Shown: positions 44,664-52,948 of the stretch, piece by piece
How positions within the stretch are numbered: position 1 is the first letter of the stretch
How the letters are laid out: each line of letters starts with the position of its first letter
Source of the DNA: Curtobacterium pusillum
GTDB taxonomy: Bacteria; Actinomycetota; Actinomycetes; Actinomycetales; Microbacteriaceae
NCBI RefSeq assembly: GCF_007680845.1
Contig: NZ_VEIY01000007.1
Location: 1 to 64,000 of the forward strand
Reading direction: 5' to 3'
Length of the DNA stretch: 64,000 nt
Notes under the pieces: model-generated
What the model saw: only the letters and a program-made list of their open reading frames with translations
Told to the model about the DNA's origin: nothing
Database searches by the model: none
Translations under genes and position numbers: made by a program

Positions 44664-45335
44664 TCAACTCGAAGCGATCACCGCCGTCGTCGCCGCCGCC
44701 GTGCTCGCCGCGACCGCCCCCATGATCGCCGCCGTCTGGATGTCCTCGAGCACCGCCTTGACCGCCGGGCTCGCCCAACTCCCCGAGATGATGTCCCGGA
44801 CGAGCCCTCTATCGACCTTCCCGAACTGCTTCCGGAGCGTGCCCGTCGCGTCGAGCAGCCCGATGACCGCGGCAGCGAACGGCGTCGGGGCGGCCCGCTG
44901 CTCCAGGACGTCGGCGATCCCGGCACGCAGCAGCGTCTCCGGGCCGCCGTCCTGCTCCGGGTACTTCATGGTGGGGAAGATGCCGAGGGCGCGGCCTTGC
45001 TCGACCTGCAGTACGCCATCGGCGATGAGCCCGGCGAACACGTCATCGCGCAATGGACGCTTGGCGAGCCGGGTGATCCACCACTTCGCCTTGCGCGGTG
45101 TGCCGGCCGCGGCGATCGTGCCGACGACCCCGTCGAGCACCGGGTCCCCGGTCGCTGCGCCGTTCACGACGGTGACGAGCCCGGACCGCAACGAGACGGT
45201 CCCGCGGAGCGCGAGGTCGGCGAGAACAGCGCCCGCGAGCCCGGCGTCGAGCGTCTGGACGTCGGTGGACTTCCGCCCGTCGGCCTCGACCTGGAGGAGC
45301 GCGAACGCCTGCGGGACGGTGAGTTGACCAGCCAT
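44664..45335 (-). CDS. GPP34 (GOLPH3-like) family protein
   Basis: A 223-residue helical protein with the GPP34 layout: QLTVPQAFALLQVEADGR, GAVLADLALRGTVSL, RKAKWWITRLAKRPLRDDVFAGL and a C-terminal GIADVLEQRAAPTPFAAAVIGLLDA. Eukaryotic GOLPH3 binds phosphoinositides; the role of actinobacterial homologues is unknown. ATG 45335 is chosen as the family start; CAGGCT lies 6 nt upstream. It ends in an Ala/Thr-rich tail. Confidence 0.88.
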   Translation of the reverse strand: MAGQLTVPQAFALLQVEADGRKSTDVQTLDAGLAGAVLADLALRGTVSLRSGLVTVVNGAATGDPVLDGVVGTIAAAGTPRKAKWWITRLAKRPLRDDVFAGLIADGVLQVEQGRALGIFPTMKYPEQDGGPETLLRAGIADVLEQRAAPTPFAAAVIGLLDATGTLRKQFGKVDRGLVRDIISGSWASPAVKAVLEDIQTAAIMGAVAASTAAATTAVIASS

Positions 45336-45369
45336 GTCCGCAGCCTGCCACGCGCGGTGGAGACCCTGG

Positions 45370-46152
45370 TCAGCAGTTCTGGAGGATCCGCGCCATGGCA
45401 TCGTGCTCGGCGGGAGCGACCCAGAGCCGGTACCTGGTCTTCACCGCGACCTGGTGCTCGATGTACTCGCACCGGAAGCTCGTGTCGGCGGGCAGCCACG
45501 TCGCGGCGTCTCCGGAGCGCTTCTGCGCGTTCGAGTGCCCGTCGACGGCGAAGAGGTTCTCCGGGTCGTTCGCCAACGCCTCGCGCTGGGCCTGCGTGAG
45601 CTGCTGCGCCCCGGTCCGCCAGGCGTTCTCGAGCGCGACGACGTGGTCGATCTGCACGAGCGTCGAGGTCGTGTTGCCGCGTACGAAGTCGATCGTCGCG
45701 CCGGTGTACGGCGACACGAGGACGCCCGTGAGGACCTTGCACGGGCCCTGCTTCACCACGGCCGTCAGGTCCCGCGCCAACACGTCGTTCCGGGTGTCGC
45801 ACCCGTTCCGGTCGACGTCGAGCCAGGCGGTCCCGAAGTCGCCGACGCGGTCGTACCCGGTGGCGGGCGCCTTCCCCTTGACGGGCAGCGCTGCGAGCTG
45901 CGCCCGCGCGGTCACCGCGGCGTCGCTCCCAAGGGCTGTCGGACTGGAGGCGCGGCTCGGCTCCGGCGATGCCGGTCCAGTCGTGCTCGTGGTCGCCCCT
46001 GACCCGGTGCTCGACCCGGACGCACCAGGGGCGGCATCCGCCTGGGACGGGAAGACCCCGGCGGCGTGCAGCACGTACCCGCCGACGGCGAGTGCCAGGA
46101 CGACGAGGACGGACGTGAGCGATGTGCGGGTGCGGCGTCGACGGGACGTCAT
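45370..46152 (-). CDS. Secreted HNH nuclease (DUF1524)
   Basis: A 260-residue exported nuclease. An Arg-rich N terminus and one hydrophobic helix (about 12-31) form a signal peptide or anchor, followed by a Ser/Thr/Gly linker to about residue 75. The nuclease domain has YDRVGDFGTAWLDVDRNGCD, the catalytic QIDHVVALENAW, DPENLFAVDGHSNAQKR and a Cys near the end. This GmrSD_C-type fold is common in secreted actinobacterial nucleases. The Cys pair may form a disulfide. Divergent from the hydrolase gene. Confidence 0.93.
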   Translation of the reverse strand: MTSRRRRTRTSLTSVLVVLALAVGGYVLHAAGVFPSQADAAPGASGSSTGSGATTSTTGPASPEPSRASSPTALGSDAAVTARAQLAALPVKGKAPATGYDRVGDFGTAWLDVDRNGCDTRNDVLARDLTAVVKQGPCKVLTGVLVSPYTGATIDFVRGNTTSTLVQIDHVVALENAWRTGAQQLTQAQREALANDPENLFAVDGHSNAQKRSGDAATWLPADTSFRCEYIEHQVAVKTRYRLWVAPAEHDAMARILQNC

Positions 46153-46236
46153 GCGGTGGTGGAACTCCTGGTGGTGCGGGGGTGGGCACCGTCGATCATG
46201 GCGGAGGCCACGGACATCGCCGGTAGCCTCGCCCGG

Positions 46237-46782
46237 GTGAGCACCGCACTCCTCGTCATGGACTACCAGAACAGCATCGTCGAGCGACTCGGCACCGAGG
46301 AGGGCCTCGCAGCGGCGACGGCCGCGGTCTCGGCAGCACGCGAGCGCGGGATCCCGGTCCTGTTCATCCGCGTCGCCTTCCGTCCCGGGGCTCCCGAGGC
46401 CGCTCGCACGAACAAGATGTTCGGCGGCATGCGGGAACGCATCGGTTCCCAGGCGCCCGACGCGACGGACATCCACCCGGCGTTCGGCCTCGGCCCCGAC
46501 GACGTCGTCGTGACGAAGCTCCGGGTGAGCGCGTTCGCGGGCTCCGACCTCGAGGTCCTGCTCCGCGGGCTCGAGGTCCGCGACCTCGTCCTCGCGGGCA
46601 TCGCGACGAGCGGGGTCGTCCTCTCGACCCTGCGGCAGGCGGCGGACCTCGACTTCGGCCTCACCGTGCTGTCCGATGCATGCGTGGACGGCGACGGCGA
46701 AGTGCACCGTGTCCTCACCGAGAAGGTGTTCCCGCGCCAGGCCGACGTCGTGACCACCGCCGAGTGGACCGCTTCGCTCTGA
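46237..46782 (+). CDS. Cysteine hydrolase of the isochorismatase family
   Basis: A 181-residue α/β hydrolase. LLVMDYQNSIV carries the catalytic Asp; DDVVVTKLRVSAFAGSDLEV carries the Lys. The nucleophile position is in LVLAGIATSGVVLSTLRQA, where most members have Cys (G-x-x-T-x-x-C); here it reads TSGVV, so the usual Cys seems absent and activity is doubtful. GTG 46237 is preferred to ATG 46198 because TAGCCT (46224-46229) lies 7 nt upstream. Followed closely by an aldo/keto reductase gene. Confidence 0.88.
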   Translation: MSTALLVMDYQNSIVERLGTEEGLAAATAAVSAARERGIPVLFIRVAFRPGAPEAARTNKMFGGMRERIGSQAPDATDIHPAFGLGPDDVVVTKLRVSAFAGSDLEVLLRGLEVRDLVLAGIATSGVVLSTLRQAADLDFGLTVLSDACVDGDGEVHRVLTEKVFPRQADVVTTAEWTASL

Positions 46783-46815
46783 ATCGCTCCACCGGCACGG
46801 GGTAGACAAGTCTGC

Positions 46816-47595
46816 ATGACCGATTACGCGAATCCGTCCGTGTCCGTCACCGGTGGGTCGATGCCGCTCCTCGGCTTCGGCACCTGGCAGATCCCCGACG
46901 GCGAGGCGCCGGCCGCCGTCGGCGAAGCCCTCGCAGCCGGCTACCGCCACATCGACACCGCCACCGGCTACAGCAACCAGCGCGGGGTGGGGAAGGCCAT
47001 CGCCGACTCCGGGCTCGCTCGCGACGATCTGTTCGTGACCACGAAGCTCCCGCCGGACAACGCCGACCGTGTGCGCCAGACGATCGAGGAGAGCCTCGAC
47101 CAGCTGGGCCTCGACCACCTCGACCTCTGGCTCGTGCACTGGCCGCCGAACGGCGAGGCGCGTCCGGACGTGTGGGAGCAGGTCGTCCAGGCGCAGGCCG
47201 ACGGGCTCACCCGCGCCGTCGGCGTGAGCAACTACTCGCTCGCGCAGATCGACGAGATCACGCAGGCGACGGGGACGGCTCCGGCCGTGAACCAGATCAA
47301 GTGGAGCCCGGTCGAGTACGACGCCGCGATCGCGAGCGGGCTGTCCGAGCGCGGGGTCGTCCTCGAGGGCTACAGCCCCTTCAAGGCGAGCAACCTGCAG
47401 GACCCGACGCTGCTCGAGATCGCCGAGGCGCACGACGCCGACAGCGCCCAGGTCATCGTGGCGTGGCACGTGGCGCACGAGTTCGTGGTCATCCCGAAGT
47501 CGTCGAACCCGGAGCGCATCCGGTCGAACGCGGCGGGAGCACGCATCGAGCTGACGAGCGACGAGGTCGCGAGGATCGACGCCCTCGGCCACTGA
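46816..47595 (+). CDS. Aldo/keto reductase
   Basis: A 259-residue NADPH-dependent carbonyl reductase, the length usual for the 2,5-diketo-gluconate-reductase-like group. The catalytic tetrad is present: D47 and Y52 (YRHIDTATGYSNQ), K77 (LFVTTKLPP), H108 (LWLVHWPPN). The cofactor motif is IPKSSNPERIRSN. It lies 33 nt behind the hydrolase gene and may share its transcript. Substrate unknown. Confidence 0.94.
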   Translation: MTDYANPSVSVTGGSMPLLGFGTWQIPDGEAPAAVGEALAAGYRHIDTATGYSNQRGVGKAIADSGLARDDLFVTTKLPPDNADRVRQTIEESLDQLGLDHLDLWLVHWPPNGEARPDVWEQVVQAQADGLTRAVGVSNYSLAQIDEITQATGTAPAVNQIKWSPVEYDAAIASGLSERGVVLEGYSPFKASNLQDPTLLEIAEAHDADSAQVIVAWHVAHEFVVIPKSSNPERIRSNAAGARIELTSDEVARIDALGH

Positions 47596-47632
47596 CCTCA
47601 GCAAGCCCAGCACGACCGGACGGCCGGCGCAT

Positions 47633-50600
47633 TCACTCCAGCAGCGAGCGGATGTCGTCGGCCGTCAGGTCGTCGGCGAACAGGGCGTCGTCGTCGATCA
47701 TGGTGGCGAACAGCTCGGCCTTCTTCGCCGCGAGTGCGAGGACCTTCTCCTCGATGGTGTCCTCCACGATGAACCGCTGCACGTTGACCGACCGGGTCTG
47801 CCCGATGCGGTGCGTGCGGTCGACCGCCTGGTTCTCGGCGGCGGGGTTCCACCACGGGTCGAGCACGAACACCGTGTCGGCTTCGGTCAGGGTGAGCCCG
47901 AACCCGCCGGCCTTCAGCGAGATGAGGAACGCGGGCGCGGTGCCGTTCCGGAAGCGGTCGATGACCTCAGGTCGGCGCCTCGTCGAACCGTCGAGGTACT
48001 CGTAGGCGATGCCGCGGTCGTCGAGGGCCGCGCTCACCATGCGGAGGAACGACGTGAACTGGCTGAACACCAGGGCACGACGGCCCTCGGCGGCGAGTTG
48101 CTCGAGCTCGTCGAGCAGCAGATCGAGCTTCGCCGACGGCACACCGTCGGCGGATGCCGACGCGACACCGTCGGCGGACGCCGACGTGGCCGGGACCAAC
48201 GCCGGCGACAACGCGAGCATCCGGAGCAGCGTCAGCGACCGGAACACGATCATCCGGTTCCGGGCGAGGTCGTCGATGAGGTCGAGCACCTTCAACCGTT
48301 CCCGGTTCAGGGTCCGTTCGTAGAGCGCCCGGTGCGCGGGGTCGAGCGTCACCCGGACCACCTGCTCCTGCTTCGGCGGGAGGTCGGCGGCGACGCTCTC
48401 CTTCGTCCGCCGGAGCATGAGCGGCCGGATCCGACGACGGAGCCGCGCGGTCAACTCCACCCGGGCGGCACCGCGGAGGTCCGGCGACGCGAGCGGCTTC
48501 ACGAAGTCGTCCCCGAAGCGTGACCACGACGACAGCAGCCCGGGCGCGACGATGTGGAACAGCGCCCACAGGTCGGTCAGCCCGTTCTCGAGCGGTGTGC
48601 CCGTGATCGCGAACTTCACCGGCGCGCGCAGGTCGACGGCAGCGCGGTGCGTCTGCGACTGCGGGTTCTTCACGAACTGCGCCTCGTCGAGCACGAGGGC
48701 CGCCCACGGCAGGTCGGTGTACGCGGGGGCGTCGAGGCGGAGCAGCGCGTACGAGGTGACCACGACGTCGGCGGCAGCAGCCGTGCGTGCGACGAGTCCG
48801 GGGTCCTTGAGGGAGGTCGACCCGATCGTGGCGACCCGGAGCGACGGCGTGAACTTCGCCGCCTCGGCCGCCCAGTTGCCGACGACCGACGTCGGCGCCA
48901 CGACGAGGAACGGCGGCGCATCCGGCGACGACTCCCGCGCTGACGCGATCGTGGTCAGCACCTGCAGGGTCTTGCCGAGCCCCATGTCGTCGGCGAGCAC
49001 CCCGCCGATGCCGTGCGACAGCAGGAACGACAGCCACGCGTACCCGGCGTGCTGGTACGGCCGGAGCTCCGCGTGCACCGACGCCGGCACCGCCACCGTG
49101 TCGGGCGGTGTCGCGCCGAGCAGCCCGGAGACGATCGACTGCCAGCGCTCGTCGTGCGAGGTCTCGTCGGCGATCTGGTCGAACTCCGACCAGATGCCGG
49201 CCTGCAGCGGCGTCACGGTCATCGGCTGGTCGGGTTCCCACTCGTCGAGGTCACGGGCTTCCTCGATGAGCTCCTTCAGCCGGTCGAACGCCGGGTCGGC
49301 GAGGGACAGGTACGAGTTGTCGATGAGCTTCATCCGCCGGTCGCGCTTCGCGAGCGCCCGGAGCAGCGGCGTGAACGGCACCTGCTTCCCGTTCACCGTC
49401 ACGAAGATGCCGAGGTCGAACCAGTCGTGCTTCTCCGACGGCATCGTCGTGACGCGGATGTGCGGCCGCCCGGTGAGGCGCTCGTAGTCGACGCGCTCAC
49501 CCTGCACGACGGTCCGCAGGCCGAGCGCGGGCAGTTCTGGCAGCAGCTCGTTCGCGAACACGGCGACGTCGGCGCCGTCGATGGTGCCGTCCTCGAACCA
49601 GTCCAGTCCACCCCCGGGGCTGGGAGGCGCGGCTCGGCTCGCGTCGTCGTCCGCAGCGCGCAGGCCGGAGAGGTCCGGCAGGGGGCCGTGCAGCGCGACC
49701 GGGTCCTTCCGCCCGTCGACGTGCCACCGCCACTGCAGGTGCACCCGGTCGTCCGTCCGCGGTGCCCGCGCAGGCTCGAACGTCGCCGTCAGCACGAGCT
49801 CGGGCGGCGTGCGCTCCGGCAGCTCGATCGAGCCGTCCGAGCTGACGAGCCCGAGCGCACCGCGGAGCCGGGGGGACCAGTCGGCGAGGAACTCCTCGAC
49901 CTCGGGCTCCGGCACGGTGATCCGAGAGCCCTCGACGAGCATGCGGCGCTGGTCTTCGGGGACGGGCGCCGGCGTCGGGGCGAAGGCCACGTGGAACTCG
50001 GGGGACTCGCGGAAGGCGTAGACCCCGTGGTCGCCGATCATCCGCGCCGTGCCGTCCGCGACGGGTCGGCCGTCGAGCACCGCGCTCGCGCCGATCACCA
50101 GCGCGCCGTCGTGCCGTCCGGCATCGAGGAGCACCCGGGCTTCCGCGCCGAGGACTGCGCCGCCCTCGCGCTTCCCGGTGACGAACGCGATCCCCAGCCC
50201 CGGGGCCTGCCCGAGCAGCGGCCACAGCAGCGGACTGCCGAAGTCGTCGAGGTGGATCCAGTCGGCCTCGCCCGGGAGCCCCGCGAGCTGGCCCGCGCGG
50301 TGGAGCGCCGCGAACTGCAGGAACCAGCCGTGCTGCTCGGGGGAGAGCCCGAGGCGGTTCAGGGAGTACGGCAGCGTCCCCCACGTCAGCGGCCCGCGCA
50401 CCCAGTTGCCGGCGTCGCTGCGGGTGACCGGGCGGACCCCGAGCCGGACCGACCGCGAGGCCGTGGGCAGCGCACGACCGGCGGCACGCGCGCGCGACGC
50501 GAGTCGGGCGCTCACGGCGTCACGCAACTCGAACTGCAGACCCATGGGGGTGCCCTGCGGGGTGACCGCCTGCTCGTCGTCGCCGGCGAGGCGGGCGAGG

Positions 50601-50965
50601 TCGTGCCTCCAGTCCGCGACCGGCGGAGCCGTCGTCTCCGGACGCGGGCCCGCTGTGGAGGCGAGCGCGCGGGCGTTGACGGTGAGGAGCGCGGCGGCGA
50701 CGTGCTTGCAGTCGCCGCCGAGGGGGCAGGAGCACGTGCTGCGGACCGGACGGACGAACTCGCCGCGGGCGGGCGTGGTCTCGACGCGGAGCTCGTACGG
50801 GTCGTCCGCGGAACCGGACACCGTCGCGGTGACCGTGCCGTCGTCGTCGTGCCACGTGGCGTCGTCGACCAGGCCGGCGCGGACGAGGTCACGCGCGCGG
50901 CCGAAGGTCTGCGGCCCGACGAAGCGGATGACGTCGACGGCGTCGATCATCGGGGCGGCTGGCAC
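47633..50965 (-). CDS. SWIM-domain SNF2 helicase
   Basis: A 1110-residue Swi2/Snf2 ATPase. A SWIM zinc finger (STCSCPLGGDCKHVAAALL, about residues 77-95) is followed by a long middle region, then the SNF2 core: ADDMGLGKTLQVLTTIA (about 655), LVLDEAQFVKNP (about 753), TGTPLENGLTDLW, and the C-terminal lobe with VFSQFTSFLRM and DRTHRIGQTRSV. GTG 50965 is supported by CAGAGT 6 nt upstream; ATG 50950 is an alternative. Thought to act in DNA repair or transcription. Confidence 0.95.
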   Translation of the reverse strand: MPAAPMIDAVDVIRFVGPQTFGRARDLVRAGLVDDATWHDDDGTVTATVSGSADDPYELRVETTPARGEFVRPVRSTCSCPLGGDCKHVAAALLTVNARALASTAGPRPETTAPPVADWRHDLARLAGDDEQAVTPQGTPMGLQFELRDAVSARLASRARAAGRALPTASRSVRLGVRPVTRSDAGNWVRGPLTWGTLPYSLNRLGLSPEQHGWFLQFAALHRAGQLAGLPGEADWIHLDDFGSPLLWPLLGQAPGLGIAFVTGKREGGAVLGAEARVLLDAGRHDGALVIGASAVLDGRPVADGTARMIGDHGVYAFRESPEFHVAFAPTPAPVPEDQRRMLVEGSRITVPEPEVEEFLADWSPRLRGALGLVSSDGSIELPERTPPELVLTATFEPARAPRTDDRVHLQWRWHVDGRKDPVALHGPLPDLSGLRAADDDASRAAPPSPGGGLDWFEDGTIDGADVAVFANELLPELPALGLRTVVQGERVDYERLTGRPHIRVTTMPSEKHDWFDLGIFVTVNGKQVPFTPLLRALAKRDRRMKLIDNSYLSLADPAFDRLKELIEEARDLDEWEPDQPMTVTPLQAGIWSEFDQIADETSHDERWQSIVSGLLGATPPDTVAVPASVHAELRPYQHAGYAWLSFLLSHGIGGVLADDMGLGKTLQVLTTIASARESSPDAPPFLVVAPTSVVGNWAAEAAKFTPSLRVATIGSTSLKDPGLVARTAAAADVVVTSYALLRLDAPAYTDLPWAALVLDEAQFVKNPQSQTHRAAVDLRAPVKFAITGTPLENGLTDLWALFHIVAPGLLSSWSRFGDDFVKPLASPDLRGAARVELTARLRRRIRPLMLRRTKESVAADLPPKQEQVVRVTLDPAHRALYERTLNRERLKVLDLIDDLARNRMIVFRSLTLLRMLALSPALVPATSASADGVASASADGVPSAKLDLLLDELEQLAAEGRRALVFSQFTSFLRMVSAALDDRGIAYEYLDGSTRRRPEVIDRFRNGTAPAFLISLKAGGFGLTLTEADTVFVLDPWWNPAAENQAVDRTHRIGQTRSVNVQRFIVEDTIEEKVLALAAKKAELFATMIDDDALFADDLTADDIRSLLE
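48141..48188. repeat. Tandem 24-bp repeat inside the SNF2 gene
   Basis: Two adjacent 24-bp units (48141-48164, 48165-48188) differ at two or three bases and encode the duplicated peptide SADGVASA/SADGVPSA. They fall in a variable loop between helicase lobes, so length changes would stay in frame. Confidence 0.75.
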
Positions 50966-51026
50966 GGGTCAACTCTGCCAGGTGCCACCGACCTCCGCGG
51001 CCCGGCGCCCGAGCCATACTGGACCG

Positions 51027-51332
51027 GTGACGACACTGCGAGGAGAACTGCGTTCGACGGCGACCACCGAGTCCGAGGGCAGCGGCGACGACATCGAATC
51101 GGCGCGGACCACGGCGGTCGAAGCCCTCGACCTGCACGGGTTCGAACTGCAGCAGGTGAACGCCGTCACGAGCAAGGCGACCGGGGAGACCACCGTGCGC
51201 GCCGTCGCCCGGTCGACCGAGACGAAGCCGCACGAGGCGACCGGCCGGACCTACGAGGAAGCGCTCCAGGCCTTCCGGGCGTCCATCCCCGAGGGGTGGC
51301 AGGCGCAGAACGTACGCGAGGTGCGGGAGTAG
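51027..51332 (+). CDS. Hypothetical small protein
   Basis: A 101-residue protein with no family I recognise. It is Thr/Glu/Ala-rich and looks α/β (AVEALDLHGFELQQVNAVTS, TTVRAVARST, TYEEALQAFRASIPEGW). GTG 51027 is supported by CATACT (51015-51020) 6 nt upstream, a leaderless start. Divergent from the SNF2 helicase with 61 bp between starts. Codon use is normal for the genome. Confidence 0.75.
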   Translation: MTTLRGELRSTATTESEGSGDDIESARTTAVEALDLHGFELQQVNAVTSKATGETTVRAVARSTETKPHEATGRTYEEALQAFRASIPEGWQAQNVREVRE

Positions 51333-51386
51333 CCCCGTCCCGTTCTGGGGGAGCGCGCACGGGCTCGCAGCGTGCAGGATCGAGGC

Positions 51387-51839
51387 ATGCTGCAGTCACT
51401 CGTCTACATGAGCTCGGCCACGGCGCCGTTCGACGACGACGCCCTCGAGGCGGTGCTCGCGCACGCGCGGGAACGGAACACCGAGGACGGGCTGACCGGG
51501 CTCCTGCTCCACCGCGACGGCCGCTTCATGCAGTTGCTCGAGGGCCCGTACGACGCCGTGCTGTCCACGTACCAGCGGATCCTCGCGGATGACCGGCACG
51601 ACAGCGTCCGCCTGCTCGCGGAGGAGTCCATCCACACGCGGCGGTTCCCGGAGTGGTCGATGGCGTTCGACCGCGACGCCTCCGTCGGCGACGACGTGCC
51701 GGACGGGTTCAGCGACTTCCTCGAGTCGGGGGACCGGAGCGCGGACCGCAGCCGTTCGCGGGAGCTCCTGCGGTGGTTCCGGAACCACCCGATGGCCGAC
51801 CCGACGGCGGCGAAGGGGAAGCACCGCCGGGAGGCCTAG
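51387..51839 (+). CDS. BLUF-domain blue-light sensor
   Basis: A 150-residue protein with a BLUF domain binding FAD. The photocycle residues are visible: Y7 (LVYMSSA), N31 (ERNTEDGLTGLLL), Q49 (GRFMQLLEGP) and W90 with M92 (FPEWSMAF). The remaining 45 residues are a helical extension without an output domain, so it is a short BLUF protein signalling through partners. ATG 51387 follows CGAGG. Confidence 0.93.
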   Translation: MLQSLVYMSSATAPFDDDALEAVLAHARERNTEDGLTGLLLHRDGRFMQLLEGPYDAVLSTYQRILADDRHDSVRLLAEESIHTRRFPEWSMAFDRDASVGDDVPDGFSDFLESGDRSADRSRSRELLRWFRNHPMADPTAAKGKHRREA

Positions 51840-51896
51840 CCGACATCGCGTCGTACCCGCGTCGAACGGTCGCGCGGTGCGGTGCGGGTCGTCGGT

Positions 51897-52844
51897 TCAG
51901 TTCCAGATGGCGATCCAGTCGACGGACACCTGCCCGGACGCGTCCTTCGGGACGGCGGAGTGGTCGGTCCACGTCTCGCCTTGCAGGGTGACGCGCATCG
52001 GCGTCGTCGGGACGGCCGTCGTGGTGGTCGAGACGAGCTCGCCGTCCCAGTAGAACCGGACGATCCCGTGGTCCCACTCGGTCGTGGCGACGTGGTACGC
52101 GGTGGTGTCGGTCTTCGCGTAGACCTGGGCCGAGCGGTCGTACCGCATCCTGCCGTTCGCGTACGTCCCGGGGATCGCGGAGGCGGGGCGCGGCCTGCCG
52201 CCGAGCGTGAGCGTCTCGGGCCAGTCGATCTCGCCGTCGTTCCACTGGTCGGAGGACGGCCACAGCATGCCGACGAACTTGTACCCGTCGGCGACGGTGG
52301 TCTTGTACCGGATGCTGACGCGTGCGGTGGTGTGCGGGGCGTACCCGTCGGGCATGACCGTGGCGACGAGCGGCTGGCCGTCCTCGGTGTGGAGGTCGAA
52401 GTCGAGGTTGCCGTCGGCGACGGACAGCACCTTGCTGGGGGCGTACATGCCGAGTCCGCTGGTGTCCTTGAAGCCGTCGTAGAAGCCCATGCCGGGGTAG
52501 ACGGACGCAACCGTGCCGAGCGCGGCGGGCTTCGTGAAGTCCTCGGTGAACGACTGCCGCCACGTCCGGCCGTTCGACACGACGTCGCCGACCGGGAGCG
52601 CCGCTGCCTCCGCGTCCGGAGTCGGCGTCGGTGTCGGCGTCACGATCGGAGTCGGCGTGAGCGTCGGCGTCGGAGTCGGGGTGGCCGTGTCGGCATCGCC
52701 GGGCGCGCCCCGCGTCGCCGTACTGGTCGGTGGGGTGGTCGCATCCGGGATCGCGGTGGACGCAGCACAACCAGCGAGCGTGCCAGCGACGACGAGGGCG
52801 GTGACGGCGGCGATCGCTCCGGTGCTGCGTGTGCGAATCGTCAC
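51897..52844 (-). CDS. GH16-like secreted lipoprotein
   Basis: A 315-residue exported protein. A signal peptide ends in a lipobox (GTLAGC), followed by a Thr/Pro repeat linker (TPTPTPTLTPTP, about residues 54-78). The catalytic domain is a concanavalin-like glycoside hydrolase family 16 fold with DGEIDWPE in place of the usual E-I-D-x-x-E, plus GMLWPSSDQW and WDHGIVRFYWDG. The two Glu and the Asp are kept, so activity on a β-glucan is possible. Start GTG 52844, with AGGGA upstream. Confidence 0.87.
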   Translation of the reverse strand: MTIRTRSTGAIAAVTALVVAGTLAGCAASTAIPDATTPPTSTATRGAPGDADTATPTPTPTLTPTPIVTPTPTPTPDAEAAALPVGDVVSNGRTWRQSFTEDFTKPAALGTVASVYPGMGFYDGFKDTSGLGMYAPSKVLSVADGNLDFDLHTEDGQPLVATVMPDGYAPHTTARVSIRYKTTVADGYKFVGMLWPSSDQWNDGEIDWPETLTLGGRPRPASAIPGTYANGRMRYDRSAQVYAKTDTTAYHVATTEWDHGIVRFYWDGELVSTTTTAVPTTPMRVTLQGETWTDHSAVPKDASGQVSVDWIAIWN

Positions 52845-52948
52845 GGTGTTTCCCTGGTGGAGTCGGCGAACCTCCTGGTGATGCTAGTCACGGAGGACCC
52901 GTCCACCTCGTGCCCGCGGCCCCCCAGTCCGAGGGTGGCGCCGGTGGA

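Noticed and set aside
49013-51592. An 859-codon plus-strand frame across the SNF2 gene and its right neighbour
   Set aside because: It is antisense to the well-supported SNF2 helicase and out of frame with the genes at 51027 and 51387.
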